From Alistipes sp. (GTDB lineage Bacteria; Bacteroidota; Bacteroidia; Bacteroidales; Rikenellaceae): 64,000 nucleotides of DNA. The translations under genes were made by a program, and so were the position numbers. Position 1 is the first letter of the stretch. Every line of letters begins with the position of its first letter. The DNA lies in NCBI GenBank assembly GCA_017465055.1, contig JAFTWZ010000014.1, forward strand, positions 62,001 through 126,000, in the 5' to 3' direction. Below the pieces are notes generated by a model. It was not told the origin of the DNA. It saw only the letters and a list, made by a program, of their open reading frames with translations, and made no database searches. Below, in pieces: positions 52,150 to 61,151 of the stretch.

Positions 52150-52230
52150 AAAAAGAATTTAGTGAATTTAGTGAGTTTAGTGAGTTTCGGGAGTTTAGCG
52201 ACAACGCTTTTAAAGCACTGCCCTTACTGT
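52150..52230. repeat. Family E repeat (left arm and core)
   Basis: Units TTTAGTGAGTTTAGTGAG and the core AGCGACAACGCTTTTAAAGC followed by ACTGCCCTTACTGT (52197-52230). The right arm is missing. Confidence 0.55.
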
Positions 52231-52300
52231 CATATTAACCCATATTAACCCATTGTAACCCATAGTAACCCATCGAAGCCTATCAAAGCCTATCGTAACC
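52231..52300 (+). repeat. 10-bp tandem repeat, seven units
   Basis: CATATTAACC twice, then CATTGTAACC, CATAGTAACC, CATCGAAGCC, TATCAAAGCC and TATCGTAACC. Lies 52 bp beyond the truA stop on the opposite side of family E. Confidence 0.85.
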
Positions 52301-52352
52301 CAACTAAATCCCACAACTCTTTCGCGCGTAGCCGTTTGTTGCATTTTAAATG

Positions 52353-53087
52353 CTATTTGTCGTACTTCACATCCGAGAGGAATAGACCGCAGGCAGGCGC
52401 GCCAGCACTCGAGCGCGAGAGGTCGCGCGAGAGGATGATATCCTCAAACTCCTCGACGCTATATCTGCCTCGACCAACATCAACCAAAGTGCCTACAATG
52501 GCGCGCACCATATTACGTAGAAACCTATCGGCACGTATCGTGAAACGCAGCGTGCCATCCTCTTCCACGCTCCACTTCGCGTGGCTGATATGGCATATAT
52601 TGGTCTTGTTGTTAGAGTTCAGCTTGGCAAACGACGTGAAGTCGTCGTGGACGAGGAGCGTAGCTGCCGCACGATTCATAGCCTCGACGTCGAGCTCAAC
52701 GGCGAAGTGCCACGCCGAGTAGCGGCGGAAGGGTTGCTTGCGCGAGGTAAGAAAGTAGGTGTACTCGCGAAGGCGAGCATCGAAGCGAGCGTGCTTGGTG
52801 GCCTCAACCTCGTAGATACGCAGTATGGCGATATCGGCAGGTAACACCTTGTTTAGCTTGTAGGCAAGTTGCGAGCAATCTATCGCCGTGTCGCTGTCGA
52901 AATGCGCAGTATAGAACGAGGCGTTCACGCCCGTATCCGTACGTCCTGCGCCCACTATTTCGGTGGGCCTGCGCAGGAGCATCGATAGCCTCTCCTCGAT
53001 AGTGCCCTGCACCGTAGCAGTGTCGGGCTGTCGCTGCCAGCCGAAGTAGGCCGCGCCGTCGTATTGTAGCTCGATAAAGTATCGCAT
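52353..53087 (-). CDS. truA: tRNA pseudouridine(38-40) synthase
   Basis: 244 aa from MRYFIELQYDGAAYFGWQRQ, the conserved family start; the frame is open 42 codons upstream without homology. Catalytic Asp51 in GAGRTDTGVNA. Further TruA hallmarks are HFDSD, FDARLREYTYFL and FLRNMVRAIVGTLVDVGRG. A minus-strand TACCTTTG (53108-53115) is a likely -7 box just upstream. Confidence 0.95.
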   Translation of the reverse strand: MRYFIELQYDGAAYFGWQRQPDTATVQGTIEERLSMLLRRPTEIVGAGRTDTGVNASFYTAHFDSDTAIDCSQLAYKLNKVLPADIAILRIYEVEATKHARFDARLREYTYFLTSRKQPFRRYSAWHFAVELDVEAMNRAAATLLVHDDFTSFAKLNSNNKTNICHISHAKWSVEEDGTLRFTIRADRFLRNMVRAIVGTLVDVGRGRYSVEEFEDIILSRDLSRSSAGAPACGLFLSDVKYDK

Positions 53088-53166
53088 AGCACTCTTAATT
53101 AGTGCACCAAAGGTACAAAAAAGTAGATAATTTTCATAACTTGTGACGTAATTTATAGCGCAAAAA

Positions 53167-53198
53167 ATTGGGGAAATAATATATAAGATGTACATTTG
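53167..53198 (+). promoter_or_regulatory. Promoter of LRR lipoprotein 2
   Basis: ATTG (53167-53170), 20 bp, TACATTTG (53191-53198). Confidence 0.65.
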
Positions 53199-53230
53199 TA
53201 TATCAATGTCCACTTATAACAATTTATGGT

Positions 53231-54817
53231 ATGAGAAGATTATTTATATCGTGTTTACTACTATTGTCAATTACGGCTTGTGATGGGCCTGTGGAGATCA
53301 CTACGCCAGAGGATAACAATGCGACAAAGGAGATTGTTTCTCAGATTACCGAGTTTGGATACGTTGCCACAGGTGGCGACGCAACCGAACGTATATCTTG
53401 TGTCGAGGAGAGCTTCCGTGGTGCTATACTTCAGGCATACCTTGAGATTGAACCCCAAGAATTGCACAGCAAGCTAATCGAGTATCACCACGAATTACTC
53501 TCGCTACACCTATATTACGATAATAGCGATAATCCTACGATTATTCCTGCAACACTTGGCTCTGCCGAGGAGTGGAATGGATTACAGGGCAGGCCAACAA
53601 TATATGTTGAGTTTGCGTGCGATGACCTAAAAGAGGAACTCTATGAGGGCAAGGTTGGCGCTCGTGGCTGCTACGTAATAAGCGATGGCAAAAACGAGCT
53701 ACGAACTGCCGAGTTTACGATTGGTGTAATGCGCACAAGACCACTAAGCAACCAGCTGTGGTACAAGACAAACAATGGTATGCCCATAGAGCTTAGTGAG
53801 GGTAAAGGGCCTAAGATAGTAGGCCACGAGCTTGCAATGTGGCGCTACGAGGTGACATTCGAGGAGGAGTTGACGACCATAATACCAGCATACTTCAAGG
53901 ATAAGAGCGGTGTTACAGAGGTGATTATACCTAATAGCGTTACCAAAATTGAGAACGAGGCTTTTATGCGTTGTTTAGACCTTGAGAGCGTAAATATCCC
54001 AACGGGCGTAACGCAACTCGACCAAAGTGTATTCGTGGTAACAAACCTTAAAAGAGTATATACCGATGACCTTGCAGCGTGGTGTATGATAGACTTTATG
54101 GGGCCCATTGAGTTTGGCAACGATCTACCATATGGCGAACTTTACGTGAATAACCAACGTGTGACGACGCTACACATCCCCGAGAGTGTAATTCATATTA
54201 AGCCCTACGCTTTTACATTCTCTAACATTGAACAGGTAGAACTCCATAACGCTATAGAGTCGATAGAGTACAACGCTTTTGAGCACGCGGGCATCAAGAG
54301 CATCACCATCCCCAATAGCGTTACGGCTATCGGCCACGGTGCGTTTAATGATTGCCAGAGCCTTGAGAGTGTTGTATTGCCAAACAGACTATCTAAGTTG
54401 AGTAGCTCTATGTTCAACTACTGCCATCAGCTTAAATCGATAGATATCCCCCAGAGCGTGACGGTCATTGAAGATGGCGCACTCTATATGTGCGAGTCGC
54501 TTAGCGAGATTATAGTTCCCGATGGTGTGGAGAGTGTTGAGGGTAGAGCCTTTGCAGGGTGTAGGAATTTGGAGACTATAACCTTTGGTCGTAGTGTAAA
54601 TAAAATCGGTTATTCAGCACTTGCGAGGTGCAAAAAGCTTCAGTCGATATATATTCGTGCAACCGTACCTCCTACATTGGAGCCACATCTATTTAAGGAT
54701 CCTGACGAAGGCGTCCCAGATGTAACCATCTATGTGCCAATGGACTCTGTTGATGAGTATAAAACGTCTGAGAGCTGGAGCCAATATTCAGACCGCATCG
54801 AGGGATATGAGATATAA
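53231..54817 (+). CDS. BspA-like leucine-rich-repeat lipoprotein
   Basis: 528 aa. The signal peptide ends in LLSITAC (lipobox, Cys17). Residues about 20-205 form an N-terminal beta-rich domain without a known match. Residues about 210-500 hold LRR_5 units (VTEVIIPNSVTKIENEAFMRCLDLESVNIP, SITIPNSVTAIGHGAFNDCQSLESVVLP). The end, RATVPPTLEPHLFKDPDEGVPDVTIYVPMDSVDEYKTSESW, is the standard cap of BspA-type proteins and is also present in the gene at 4820. Likely surface-exposed binding protein. The stop abuts a chimeric repeat-terminator. Confidence 0.87.
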   Translation: MRRLFISCLLLLSITACDGPVEITTPEDNNATKEIVSQITEFGYVATGGDATERISCVEESFRGAILQAYLEIEPQELHSKLIEYHHELLSLHLYYDNSDNPTIIPATLGSAEEWNGLQGRPTIYVEFACDDLKEELYEGKVGARGCYVISDGKNELRTAEFTIGVMRTRPLSNQLWYKTNNGMPIELSEGKGPKIVGHELAMWRYEVTFEEELTTIIPAYFKDKSGVTEVIIPNSVTKIENEAFMRCLDLESVNIPTGVTQLDQSVFVVTNLKRVYTDDLAAWCMIDFMGPIEFGNDLPYGELYVNNQRVTTLHIPESVIHIKPYAFTFSNIEQVELHNAIESIEYNAFEHAGIKSITIPNSVTAIGHGAFNDCQSLESVVLPNRLSKLSSSMFNYCHQLKSIDIPQSVTVIEDGALYMCESLSEIIVPDGVESVEGRAFAGCRNLETITFGRSVNKIGYSALARCKKLQSIYIRATVPPTLEPHLFKDPDEGVPDVTIYVPMDSVDEYKTSESWSQYSDRIEGYEI

Positions 54818-54923
54818 GAGGCTGTCGAGTGCAACGCTCGGCAAAAATGCCACCAATGGGACGTACCTTCAAGTACTACTCATTGGTGGCATTTTTTGTT
54901 GAGGCTAATTTTTATTCAACCTC
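54818..54923. repeat. Chimeric repeat: family B ends with family A core, terminator
   Basis: Begins GAGGCTG and ends TTTTTATTCAACCTC (family B), but the interior is a family A core in reverse (TGCAACGCTCGGCAAAAATG). The arms at 54843-54858 and 54881-54896 form a perfect 16-bp stem with flanking A and T runs, a strong bidirectional terminator between convergent genes. Confidence 0.8.
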
Positions 54924-54934
54924 TTCACTTCAAA

Positions 54935-56314
54935 TTACATATGTATTGCACAGCCGAGAGCATCTTCTGCCGCCTCCATCACTGCCTCGTGCATTGAAGG
55001 GTGTGCGTGGATGGTGCGGGCAATGCGGTGTGCGTTGACGCCCAAAACCTTAGCAAGCGTAGGCTCGCCAATCATCTCAGTAACGTTGTGGCCTACGAAG
55101 TGAGCACCGAGCAGTCGCTCCTCGGCATCGAAGATGAGCTTGACGAAGCCGTCGCGCTCGCCAGCAGCAGTAGCCTTGCCCGAAGCAGTATATGGGAACT
55201 TACCCACTTTATACTCTATGCCCTGGGCCTTGACCTGTGCCTCGGTCATACCTACAGATGCCACCTCTGGCGAGGTGAAGATGCACGATGGTATGGTCGA
55301 GTAGTCCACCGCCTCGGGGTTAAGACCGCAGATATGCTCTACGCAGTGGATGGCCTCGGCCGAAGCGACGTGTGCCAATGCAGGGGTAGCGATGATATCG
55401 CCAATAGCATAGATGCCATCAACCGACGTCTTGTAGTGCTCATCGACCTTGATCTTGTCGCGCTCGATCTCTACGCCTAAGTCCTCAAGACCCATATTCT
55501 CGATATTCGACTTGATACCTACGGCCGAGAGTACAACATCTGCCTCGAGCGTCTGTGCACCCTTCTTACCCTCGATCTCAACGACGCACTTGCCATCCTC
55601 GCGTACCGACACCTGCTTAACCGTTGTCGAGGTCATAACCGTAGCGCGCAGTTTGCGGAAGGCGCGCTCCATAGCCTTGGCAGTATCCTCGTCCTCGAGT
55701 GGCATAATCTGTGGCATATACTCTACGATGGTGACCTTAACGCCCATAGTGGCGTAGATGTAGGCAAACTCCGAGCCTATAGCGCCCGAACCAACAACAA
55801 CCATCGACTCTGGAAGTTCGGGGAGCACTAATGCCTCCTTCGACGAGATGATGTGCTTGCCATCGATAGGCATAAATGCCATCTCGCGTGGACGCGCACC
55901 CGTTGCCAAGATGATGTAGTCGGCCTCGTAGTCTACGCCCTCAACCTCGATAGTATCAGGGGCCTTGAGCTTGCCGAAGCCCGATATAAAGTCGATGTTA
56001 TTTTTCTTGAGGAGGAACTGAACACCCTTGTTCATCGTTGAGGCTACGGTGCGCTCGCGCTCAACCATCTTAGCCCAGTCGGGCTTTACCTCGCCCTCGA
56101 TGGCTACACCATAGGTTGCGGCAGCCTTACAATCGGCATATACCTGTGCCGAGCGTACCAACGCCTTGGTGGGGATACATCCCCAGTTAAGACATACGCC
56201 ACCAGCGTCAGCCTTCTCGACGATGGCTACGCGCTTGCCACACTGCGCAGCGCGGATTGCGGCTACATAGCCACCAGGGCCCGAGCCTATGACGATAATA
56301 TCGTATCTATCCAT
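54935..56314 (-). CDS. lpdA: Dihydrolipoyl dehydrogenase
   Basis: 459 aa flavoprotein (E3) that reoxidises dihydrolipoyl groups of 2-oxoacid dehydrogenase or glycine-cleavage complexes. FAD motif GSGPGG at 10-15, redox pair C41/C46 in GGVCLNWGCIPTK, NAD domain VVVGSGAIGSEFAYIYATMG, and the catalytic His/Glu pair H438/E443 in HAHPSMHEAV. No E1/E2 genes are near. It lies 24 bp downstream of the C69 dipeptidase gene and is probably co-transcribed with it. Confidence 0.95.
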   Translation of the reverse strand: MDRYDIIVIGSGPGGYVAAIRAAQCGKRVAIVEKADAGGVCLNWGCIPTKALVRSAQVYADCKAAATYGVAIEGEVKPDWAKMVERERTVASTMNKGVQFLLKKNNIDFISGFGKLKAPDTIEVEGVDYEADYIILATGARPREMAFMPIDGKHIISSKEALVLPELPESMVVVGSGAIGSEFAYIYATMGVKVTIVEYMPQIMPLEDEDTAKAMERAFRKLRATVMTSTTVKQVSVREDGKCVVEIEGKKGAQTLEADVVLSAVGIKSNIENMGLEDLGVEIERDKIKVDEHYKTSVDGIYAIGDIIATPALAHVASAEAIHCVEHICGLNPEAVDYSTIPSCIFTSPEVASVGMTEAQVKAQGIEYKVGKFPYTASGKATAAGERDGFVKLIFDAEERLLGAHFVGHNVTEMIGEPTLAKVLGVNAHRIARTIHAHPSMHEAVMEAAEDALGCAIHM

Positions 56315-56338
56315 AATTCTATATTGATATTTTATTTA

Positions 56339-57973
56339 TTACCACTTTACAACCTTAAGTACCTCGCCATTATCCTTAGCTACGGCGCGCTTCCAACGCT
56401 CCGAGTAGCCAGGCTGCTCAATCTTACCAGGGATATCCTTGCCGTTACCGTTGTCGATGAAGCCGTTCTCGTCCTCGCCCTTAACGTTGCCGTCGATATA
56501 CTTTACCATCAGATACTTGTCGAGTTCTACCCAGATGTCGAATACCGTCTCGGCAGCTGCAAGTGTGAAGTCAGTTGCCAGCTTACGAGCCTTCTTCTCC
56601 TTGTACGATACATTGGCGATAAGCTTATCCATCTCATCAACTGCAGCAAGCATATTATACTCCCACTTATCGACATACTCGCGTACGTGCTTACCTACGG
56701 TGTTGTAGCGAAGGTATGCAAACTGAGCTACGCGGTTGGTAATCCAGAACATAGAGGTATCAGAGTACTTGAGTATCGAGCCGTTGCCCTCGCGCAGGCA
56801 CTCGGGAACCTCGGTAGAGGTAACATATACTGGTGTCAGAGGCGATGTGGCAGCATCATCTGTGCCAAACCAGAGGATGCCCACCTTGCCAGGACGTGCC
56901 TGACCTACGAGCCAGAAACCTGTCTGCTGAGTAGCCGTAGCACGCTCGTTGCAGTACTCCTGGCCATCAACCTCGAAGAACATAGGACGCCAGCGGTAAG
57001 GGCAGCCCTCGCCACCAGCACCGATATCCTGAGTCATATCCATCTTAGTGCCCTCGTAGTGGTCGCGCATACAATCCATCAACACCTTTGGCGATACCTT
57101 AGTACGTGGCTTAACCCACAAAGGCATACGGTTCTCGGGGTTGTGGCCCATAGCGTAGTCCTCGTACTGATCCATATCGTCGGCTATGGTGCGGAAGAAG
57201 GCCCATACGCGAGCCTCGCAACCACGTAGTGCGCTGAAGTCTGCAGGAGCGTAAGCCTCAGCAAAGCTGAAGTCCTTATTTTCGCCCTCGAACCAGCCGA
57301 ACTTACGAGCTACATCCGCAACGTCGGGAGCGTAGATGCAGTTCTCGGGGTCGTCCCAGGGGAAGGTGGTGATGCGTGCCTGGTTGGCGTGTGCCGAGAC
57401 GTAGCCATCGGGGATGCGGCGTGCTACCCATACGATACCCTTGTCGTTAGGGCCCTTGCCGATAAGCTCCATAATCCACGCCTCCTCGGTGTCGATAAGC
57501 GAGAATGACTCGCCCGAAGAGCAGTAGCCGTAGGTGTTGGCCAGCTCGACGATGACGTCGATAGCCTCACGAGCGGTCTTAGCGCGCTGCAGGGTGATGT
57601 AGATTAGTGAGCCGTAGTCGATGCCGCCGTTGGGGTCTTCAAGCTCGGGACGGCCGCCAAAGGTGGTCTCGGTGATGAAGAGCGAGTGCTCGTTAGAGTT
57701 GCCGAGTGTGCGGTAGCGCACCTGCTGCTGTGCTATCTGGCCGATGTAACGACCCGTATCCCACTCTACCACGTCCATCATAGGCGAGAACTTGCCTGGA
57801 ACGTATGAGTATAGTGCGCCATAAAGACCGTGAGAGTCGGCGGCGTAGGTCACCATATTCGAGCCATCGGTAGAGGCTCCGCGCGTGATGATGAAGTTGG
57901 TACAAGCATCGGCCGTGTATATCGAACCGATAAGCGCACCCACAAGTGCGAGAGTCTTAAGTAGTCTGTTCAT
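56339..57973 (-). CDS. Exported C69-family dipeptidase
   Basis: 544 aa. The signal peptide (LLKTLALVGALIGSIYTADA) is followed at once by the nucleophile Cys24 in ACTNFIITRGASTDGSNMVTYAADSHG, so it is an Ntn-type peptidase exposed by cleavage. Further family landmarks are FGGRPELEDPNGGIDYGSLIYITLQRAKTAREAI and CSSGESFSLIDTEEAWIMELIGKG. The N-terminal placement of Cys after the signal is normal for PepD-like (C69/U34) enzymes of Bacteroidetes. Substrate: dipeptides, probably periplasmic. A minus-strand TATCTTTG (58042-58049) may be its -7 box. Confidence 0.92.
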   Translation of the reverse strand: MNRLLKTLALVGALIGSIYTADACTNFIITRGASTDGSNMVTYAADSHGLYGALYSYVPGKFSPMMDVVEWDTGRYIGQIAQQQVRYRTLGNSNEHSLFITETTFGGRPELEDPNGGIDYGSLIYITLQRAKTAREAIDVIVELANTYGYCSSGESFSLIDTEEAWIMELIGKGPNDKGIVWVARRIPDGYVSAHANQARITTFPWDDPENCIYAPDVADVARKFGWFEGENKDFSFAEAYAPADFSALRGCEARVWAFFRTIADDMDQYEDYAMGHNPENRMPLWVKPRTKVSPKVLMDCMRDHYEGTKMDMTQDIGAGGEGCPYRWRPMFFEVDGQEYCNERATATQQTGFWLVGQARPGKVGILWFGTDDAATSPLTPVYVTSTEVPECLREGNGSILKYSDTSMFWITNRVAQFAYLRYNTVGKHVREYVDKWEYNMLAAVDEMDKLIANVSYKEKKARKLATDFTLAAAETVFDIWVELDKYLMVKYIDGNVKGEDENGFIDNGNGKDIPGKIEQPGYSERWKRAVAKDNGEVLKVVKW

Positions 57974-58067
57974 AATTTGGTTTTAGGTTATTACTTATTA
58001 AAATGTTCGTAAATAAAATTCAAACAACTTCTAAAATCCTTCAAAGATAAGAATTTATTTTGAAACT

Positions 58068-58099
58068 GTTGTAGTGTTGCCTAATATTTTATACATTTG
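58068..58099 (+). promoter_or_regulatory. Promoter of YggS-like gene
   Basis: GTTG (58068-58071), 20 bp, TACATTTG (58092-58099). Confidence 0.65.
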
Positions 58100-58120
58100 C
58101 ACATCTAAATAACCACTATT

Positions 58121-58780
58121 ATGAGTATCAAGGAGCGATTACACGATATATTAGCCACCCTGCCAGAGGGTGTAAAACTCGTTGCGGTATCGAAGTTCCA
58201 CCCTGCGGAGAGCATACGCGAGGCCTACGATGCTGGGCAGCGCATCTTTGGCGAGAGTAGACCTCAGGAGATGGCCGCAAAGCAAGCGCAGCTACCTGCC
58301 GACATCGAGTGGATGATGATTGGCCATCTGCAGACCAACAAGGTTAAGATGATAGCCCCCTTCGTGTCGATGATATCGTCGGTAGACTCCGAGCGCCTCA
58401 TCGACGAGATTGAGAAGCAGGCGGCAAAGTGCGAGAGGGTTATAGATATCCTCCTCGAGGTGCACGTGGCGCGCGAGGAGACAAAGTCGGGATGGGACGT
58501 CGACGAGCTGCGCACCTACTTAGACTCGGGAGTGTTAGATAGGATGGCACACGTGCGCGTACGAGGAGTGATGACCATCGCCTCGAACACCGACGATGAG
58601 AGCATCGTGCGCGGTGACTTTGAGCGTATAAGGGCGATATACGACGAGCTTAAGCCCCACTTTGGCGCGGCGTTCGACACACTCTCGATAGGTATGTCCG
58701 ACGACTATCCTGTGGCCCTGGAGTATGGCTCGACAATGGTACGTATCGGCACAGCAATATTCGGCTCGCGCAGCTATTAA
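58121..58780 (+). CDS. YggS-family PLP-binding protein
   Basis: 219 aa. Pyridoxal-phosphate homeostasis protein (PLPBP/YggS), a single alanine-racemase-like barrel. PLP lysine K25 in LVAVSKFHP; other landmarks are FGESRPQE, WMMIGHLQTNKVK, VRGVMTIAS and LSIGMSDDYPVALEYGSTMVRIGTAIFG. No catalytic activity is expected. The gene stands alone with its own promoter. Confidence 0.93.
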   Translation: MSIKERLHDILATLPEGVKLVAVSKFHPAESIREAYDAGQRIFGESRPQEMAAKQAQLPADIEWMMIGHLQTNKVKMIAPFVSMISSVDSERLIDEIEKQAAKCERVIDILLEVHVAREETKSGWDVDELRTYLDSGVLDRMAHVRVRGVMTIASNTDDESIVRGDFERIRAIYDELKPHFGAAFDTLSIGMSDDYPVALEYGSTMVRIGTAIFGSRSY

Positions 58781-59020
58781 CTCCTGCCAGACTATACACT
58801 GAGTGGGCAGCGAGTAAAAAAAACATTAGGACAGCAAGAAAACATTAGGTCAATAGAACGGTACGAAGGTGCGGATAGAGATATTACGTGCCCACCTCGC
58901 TGTATACCTCAATCCCAACTAAAAATCTCTGTGCGTTCGTGCGTGAACTAAAGCACCAACCATCATATTTTCCCTTCACTATTCCGGGATATAATCATAT
59001 TGAAAATAGTTCAAATAATA
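58781..59020. other. Intergenic region without supported gene
   Basis: Contains AAAACATTAGG twice (58820s and 58840s) and AT-rich sequence. An 82-codon open frame here (58888-59136) has no homology I can see, and it runs through the next promoter; it is not called. Confidence 0.5.
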
Positions 59021-59052
59021 TTTGGATTTTTAACGAAGAATCTCTATCTTTG
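59021..59052 (+). promoter_or_regulatory. Promoter of the five-gene exported-protein operon
   Basis: TTTG (59021-59024), 20 bp, TATCTTTG (59045-59052), full consensus. The leader of about 115 nt holds a perfect hairpin CCACTCT-TGT-AGAGTGG (59088-59104). Confidence 0.85.
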
Positions 59053-59173
59053 TATGAAATCACATCAAAGAGAGAGATAGCGTTAGTCCACTCTTGTAGA
59101 GTGGTTGTTGCCCTCCGCTTATCTATGAATAAGTAAATACTGCACCGAGGGTAGTGTGGTAGATTAGAGACTT

Positions 59174-59677
59174 ATGTTAAAAAAAATTTCACTTGTTGTT
59201 ATGATGGTAATGTTGGCGTGCAGCTCGGTGTATGCCGACAAAAAGAAGAAACTGAATGAGGATACCGAAAGATTCCGCTACGATATCGAGTATTGTAAGA
59301 CTGCATCCGATGGTATGGTGGTGGTCAAGGTGTGGAGCTACTCTAAGCGCTCGGACCTTGCAGCGGCACAGGCTCGCAAGAATGCGGTGCACGGCGTTAT
59401 CTTCCGTGGCTACACGGGCCAGACTGCTGCTGCATCGCAGCGCCCTCTGGTTACAGACCCAGCTATAGAGTCGATACGTGCCGACTTCTTCGAGGCTTTC
59501 TTCGATGACGAAGGCCCATATATGCGCTATGTGTCGTCTATGCTCGATGGCTCGGCTGAGGTGCGCAAGATTCGTAAGGAGTATAAGGTTGGTGTTGTTG
59601 TTACGGTAAATCGCGATTTGCTTCGTAAGCACCTCGAGGAGGCGGGTATAGTGCGTGGCTTATCGTCGGGATTTTAA
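59174..59677 (+). CDS. Exported protein, operon gene 1 (paralogue of gene 2)
   Basis: 167 aa. Signal peptide MLKKISLVVMMVMLACSSVYA-DK; an ACSS stretch could be read as a weak lipobox. The core SDLAAAQARKNAVHGVIFRGYTG and the later FFDDEGPYMRYVSS parallel IDQARKNAIRDVMLKGVEV and FFTDGGPYKEFFS of the next protein, so the two are duplicates. The AAAQARKNA pattern recalls LPP20/FlgT-type outer-membrane-associated lipoproteins, but I do not claim that identity. First gene behind a strong promoter. Confidence 0.78.
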   Translation: MLKKISLVVMMVMLACSSVYADKKKKLNEDTERFRYDIEYCKTASDGMVVVKVWSYSKRSDLAAAQARKNAVHGVIFRGYTGQTAAASQRPLVTDPAIESIRADFFEAFFDDEGPYMRYVSSMLDGSAEVRKIRKEYKVGVVVTVNRDLLRKHLEEAGIVRGLSSGF

Positions 59678-59699
59678 TTAATGATATAAGACTACAGCA

Positions 59700-60179
59700 A
59701 TGAAGAGACTATTATTGTTCGTGGCGGTGATTGCCACAATGACTTTTGTAGGCTGCAACCCACAGAAGGTGTCTACAGCGGCCTTTTACGAGACAGAGAC
59801 CCAGTTTATGAATCTCGAGGGTGATGGCTCGATTACCGTACGTGCCTTTGGTATTGGCCGCTATCGTGGCGATGCTATTGATCAGGCGCGTAAGAATGCA
59901 ATACGCGATGTGATGCTCAAGGGTGTAGAGGTGCCAGGTAATCCTATGCTCTCGAAGCCTCTAATTATGGAGATTAATGCCGAAGAGAAGTATGCCGCTT
60001 TCCTAAACAATTTCTTTACAGATGGAGGACCATATAAGGAGTTCTTTAGCCGAGAGGATCGCCGTAGGGAGACCAGCGATAAGTATTGGAGTGGTAAGCA
60101 GATGAAGATAGCAGTTACGATACGTGTGTTGCGTCCAGAGTTGCAGCAGTATCTTAGGGATAACAACATAATTAAGTAA
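59700..60179 (+). CDS. Lipoprotein, operon gene 2 (paralogue of gene 1)
   Basis: 159 aa. Signal peptide with a good lipobox (TMTFVGC, Cys19). It repeats the ARKNAIRDVMLKG and FFTDGGPYKEF blocks of gene 1 and ends KIAVTIRVLRPELQQYLRDNNIIK, parallel to VGVVVTVNRDLLRKHLEEAGI of gene 1. It thus seems to be the membrane-anchored member of the pair. 22 bp after gene 1 and 11 bp before gene 3. Function unknown. Confidence 0.8.
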   Translation: MKRLLLFVAVIATMTFVGCNPQKVSTAAFYETETQFMNLEGDGSITVRAFGIGRYRGDAIDQARKNAIRDVMLKGVEVPGNPMLSKPLIMEINAEEKYAAFLNNFFTDGGPYKEFFSREDRRRETSDKYWSGKQMKIAVTIRVLRPELQQYLRDNNIIK

Positions 60180-60190
60180 GAGTTAAGATT

Positions 60191-61138
60191 ATGAAGAGAA
60201 TATTTCTTGTTGCATTGTTTGCACTTATCTCTGTAAGTGCGTTTGCTCAGGCCAAGAAGCCTACAATTATGGTGGTGCCAAGCGATGCGTGGTGTAAGTC
60301 GAAAGGCTACGTAACCGAGATAGATAATATGGGCACAAAGGTCGTGTCGCCAGACTATGTTACTGCATTGCAGAGCGATTTTGAGCTTCTTAATGTTATT
60401 GCTAAGCTCAATGATTTGATGTTCGACCGAGGTTTTCCGTTGCAGAATCTCGAGTCAGTAATCAAGGATATCACCACTACCTCTACCGAGCTATCATTGG
60501 TTGAGGGTAAAAATGGCGGCACTGTTGCCGAGACTATGTACGACCAGGTGCGTAACCGCGCTCGTGCCGATATCATTATGCAGGTGACTTGGGATGTGGT
60601 GACGGTAGGCCCAAAGAAGAGTGTGCGTTATACGCTCCAGGGTTTGGACTCATATACTAACAAGCAGATAGCTGGCGCAAGTGGCACTGGCGATCCATCG
60701 CACGAGGTAGATGTGGCACTGATGCTTCAGGAGGCTGTGCTTGCCAATATGGATAGCTTTGTAGCTCGTTTGCAGGAGCATTTCGATGATATGTTTGCTA
60801 ATGGTCGCGAGGTTAGCTTCCTTATTCGCATTTCGAACCTATGGGAAAATGACCTCGAGAGCGATTACGATGGCTATGCCCTCTGCGAGGTGCTCGATGA
60901 TTGGTTCTACGATAACACAGTAAACCATCGTTATAGCATTATTGACCAGACCGAGACGATGATGAACATTGGTCAGGTGCGTATGCCTCTCTACGATGAG
61001 CGAGGTCGTGCTCTTGATGCCAATCGTTATATCCGTAATTTGGTTCGTTTCCTGCGCGAGGAGCCTTATGGTATTACAGATATTAAGATTCTTAATCAGG
61101 GCCTTGGTCGTTGTGTCCTAATTCTTGGTGAAAAATAA
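60191..61138 (+). CDS. Exported protein, operon gene 3 (DUF6175-like)
   Basis: 315 aa. Signal peptide MKRIFLVALFALISVSAFA-QA. The mature start AKKPTIMVVPSDAWCKSKGYV, then MFDRGFPLQNLESVIKDI, ARADIIMQVTWDVVTVGPKKSVRYTLQGLDSYTNKQIAGASGTG and EHFDDMFANGREVSFLIRI, match the pattern I recall for DUF6175 of Bacteroidetes. The ADIIMQVTW...YTLQGLDSYTNKQIA part resembles the nucleotide-binding-like fold of CsgG/LpoB-type proteins; that is inference. 11 bp after gene 2. Confidence 0.75.
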   Translation: MKRIFLVALFALISVSAFAQAKKPTIMVVPSDAWCKSKGYVTEIDNMGTKVVSPDYVTALQSDFELLNVIAKLNDLMFDRGFPLQNLESVIKDITTTSTELSLVEGKNGGTVAETMYDQVRNRARADIIMQVTWDVVTVGPKKSVRYTLQGLDSYTNKQIAGASGTGDPSHEVDVALMLQEAVLANMDSFVARLQEHFDDMFANGREVSFLIRISNLWENDLESDYDGYALCEVLDDWFYDNTVNHRYSIIDQTETMMNIGQVRMPLYDERGRALDANRYIRNLVRFLREEPYGITDIKILNQGLGRCVLILGEK

Positions 61139-61151
61139 CATATATATAAGT

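Noticed and set aside
56324-57229. 301-codon plus-strand ORF opposite the C69 dipeptidase
   Set aside because: Antisense shadow; no signal peptide, motif or promoter.
58888-59136. 82-codon ORF before the five-gene operon
   Set aside because: Runs through a full-consensus promoter and has no recognisable homology or leader.
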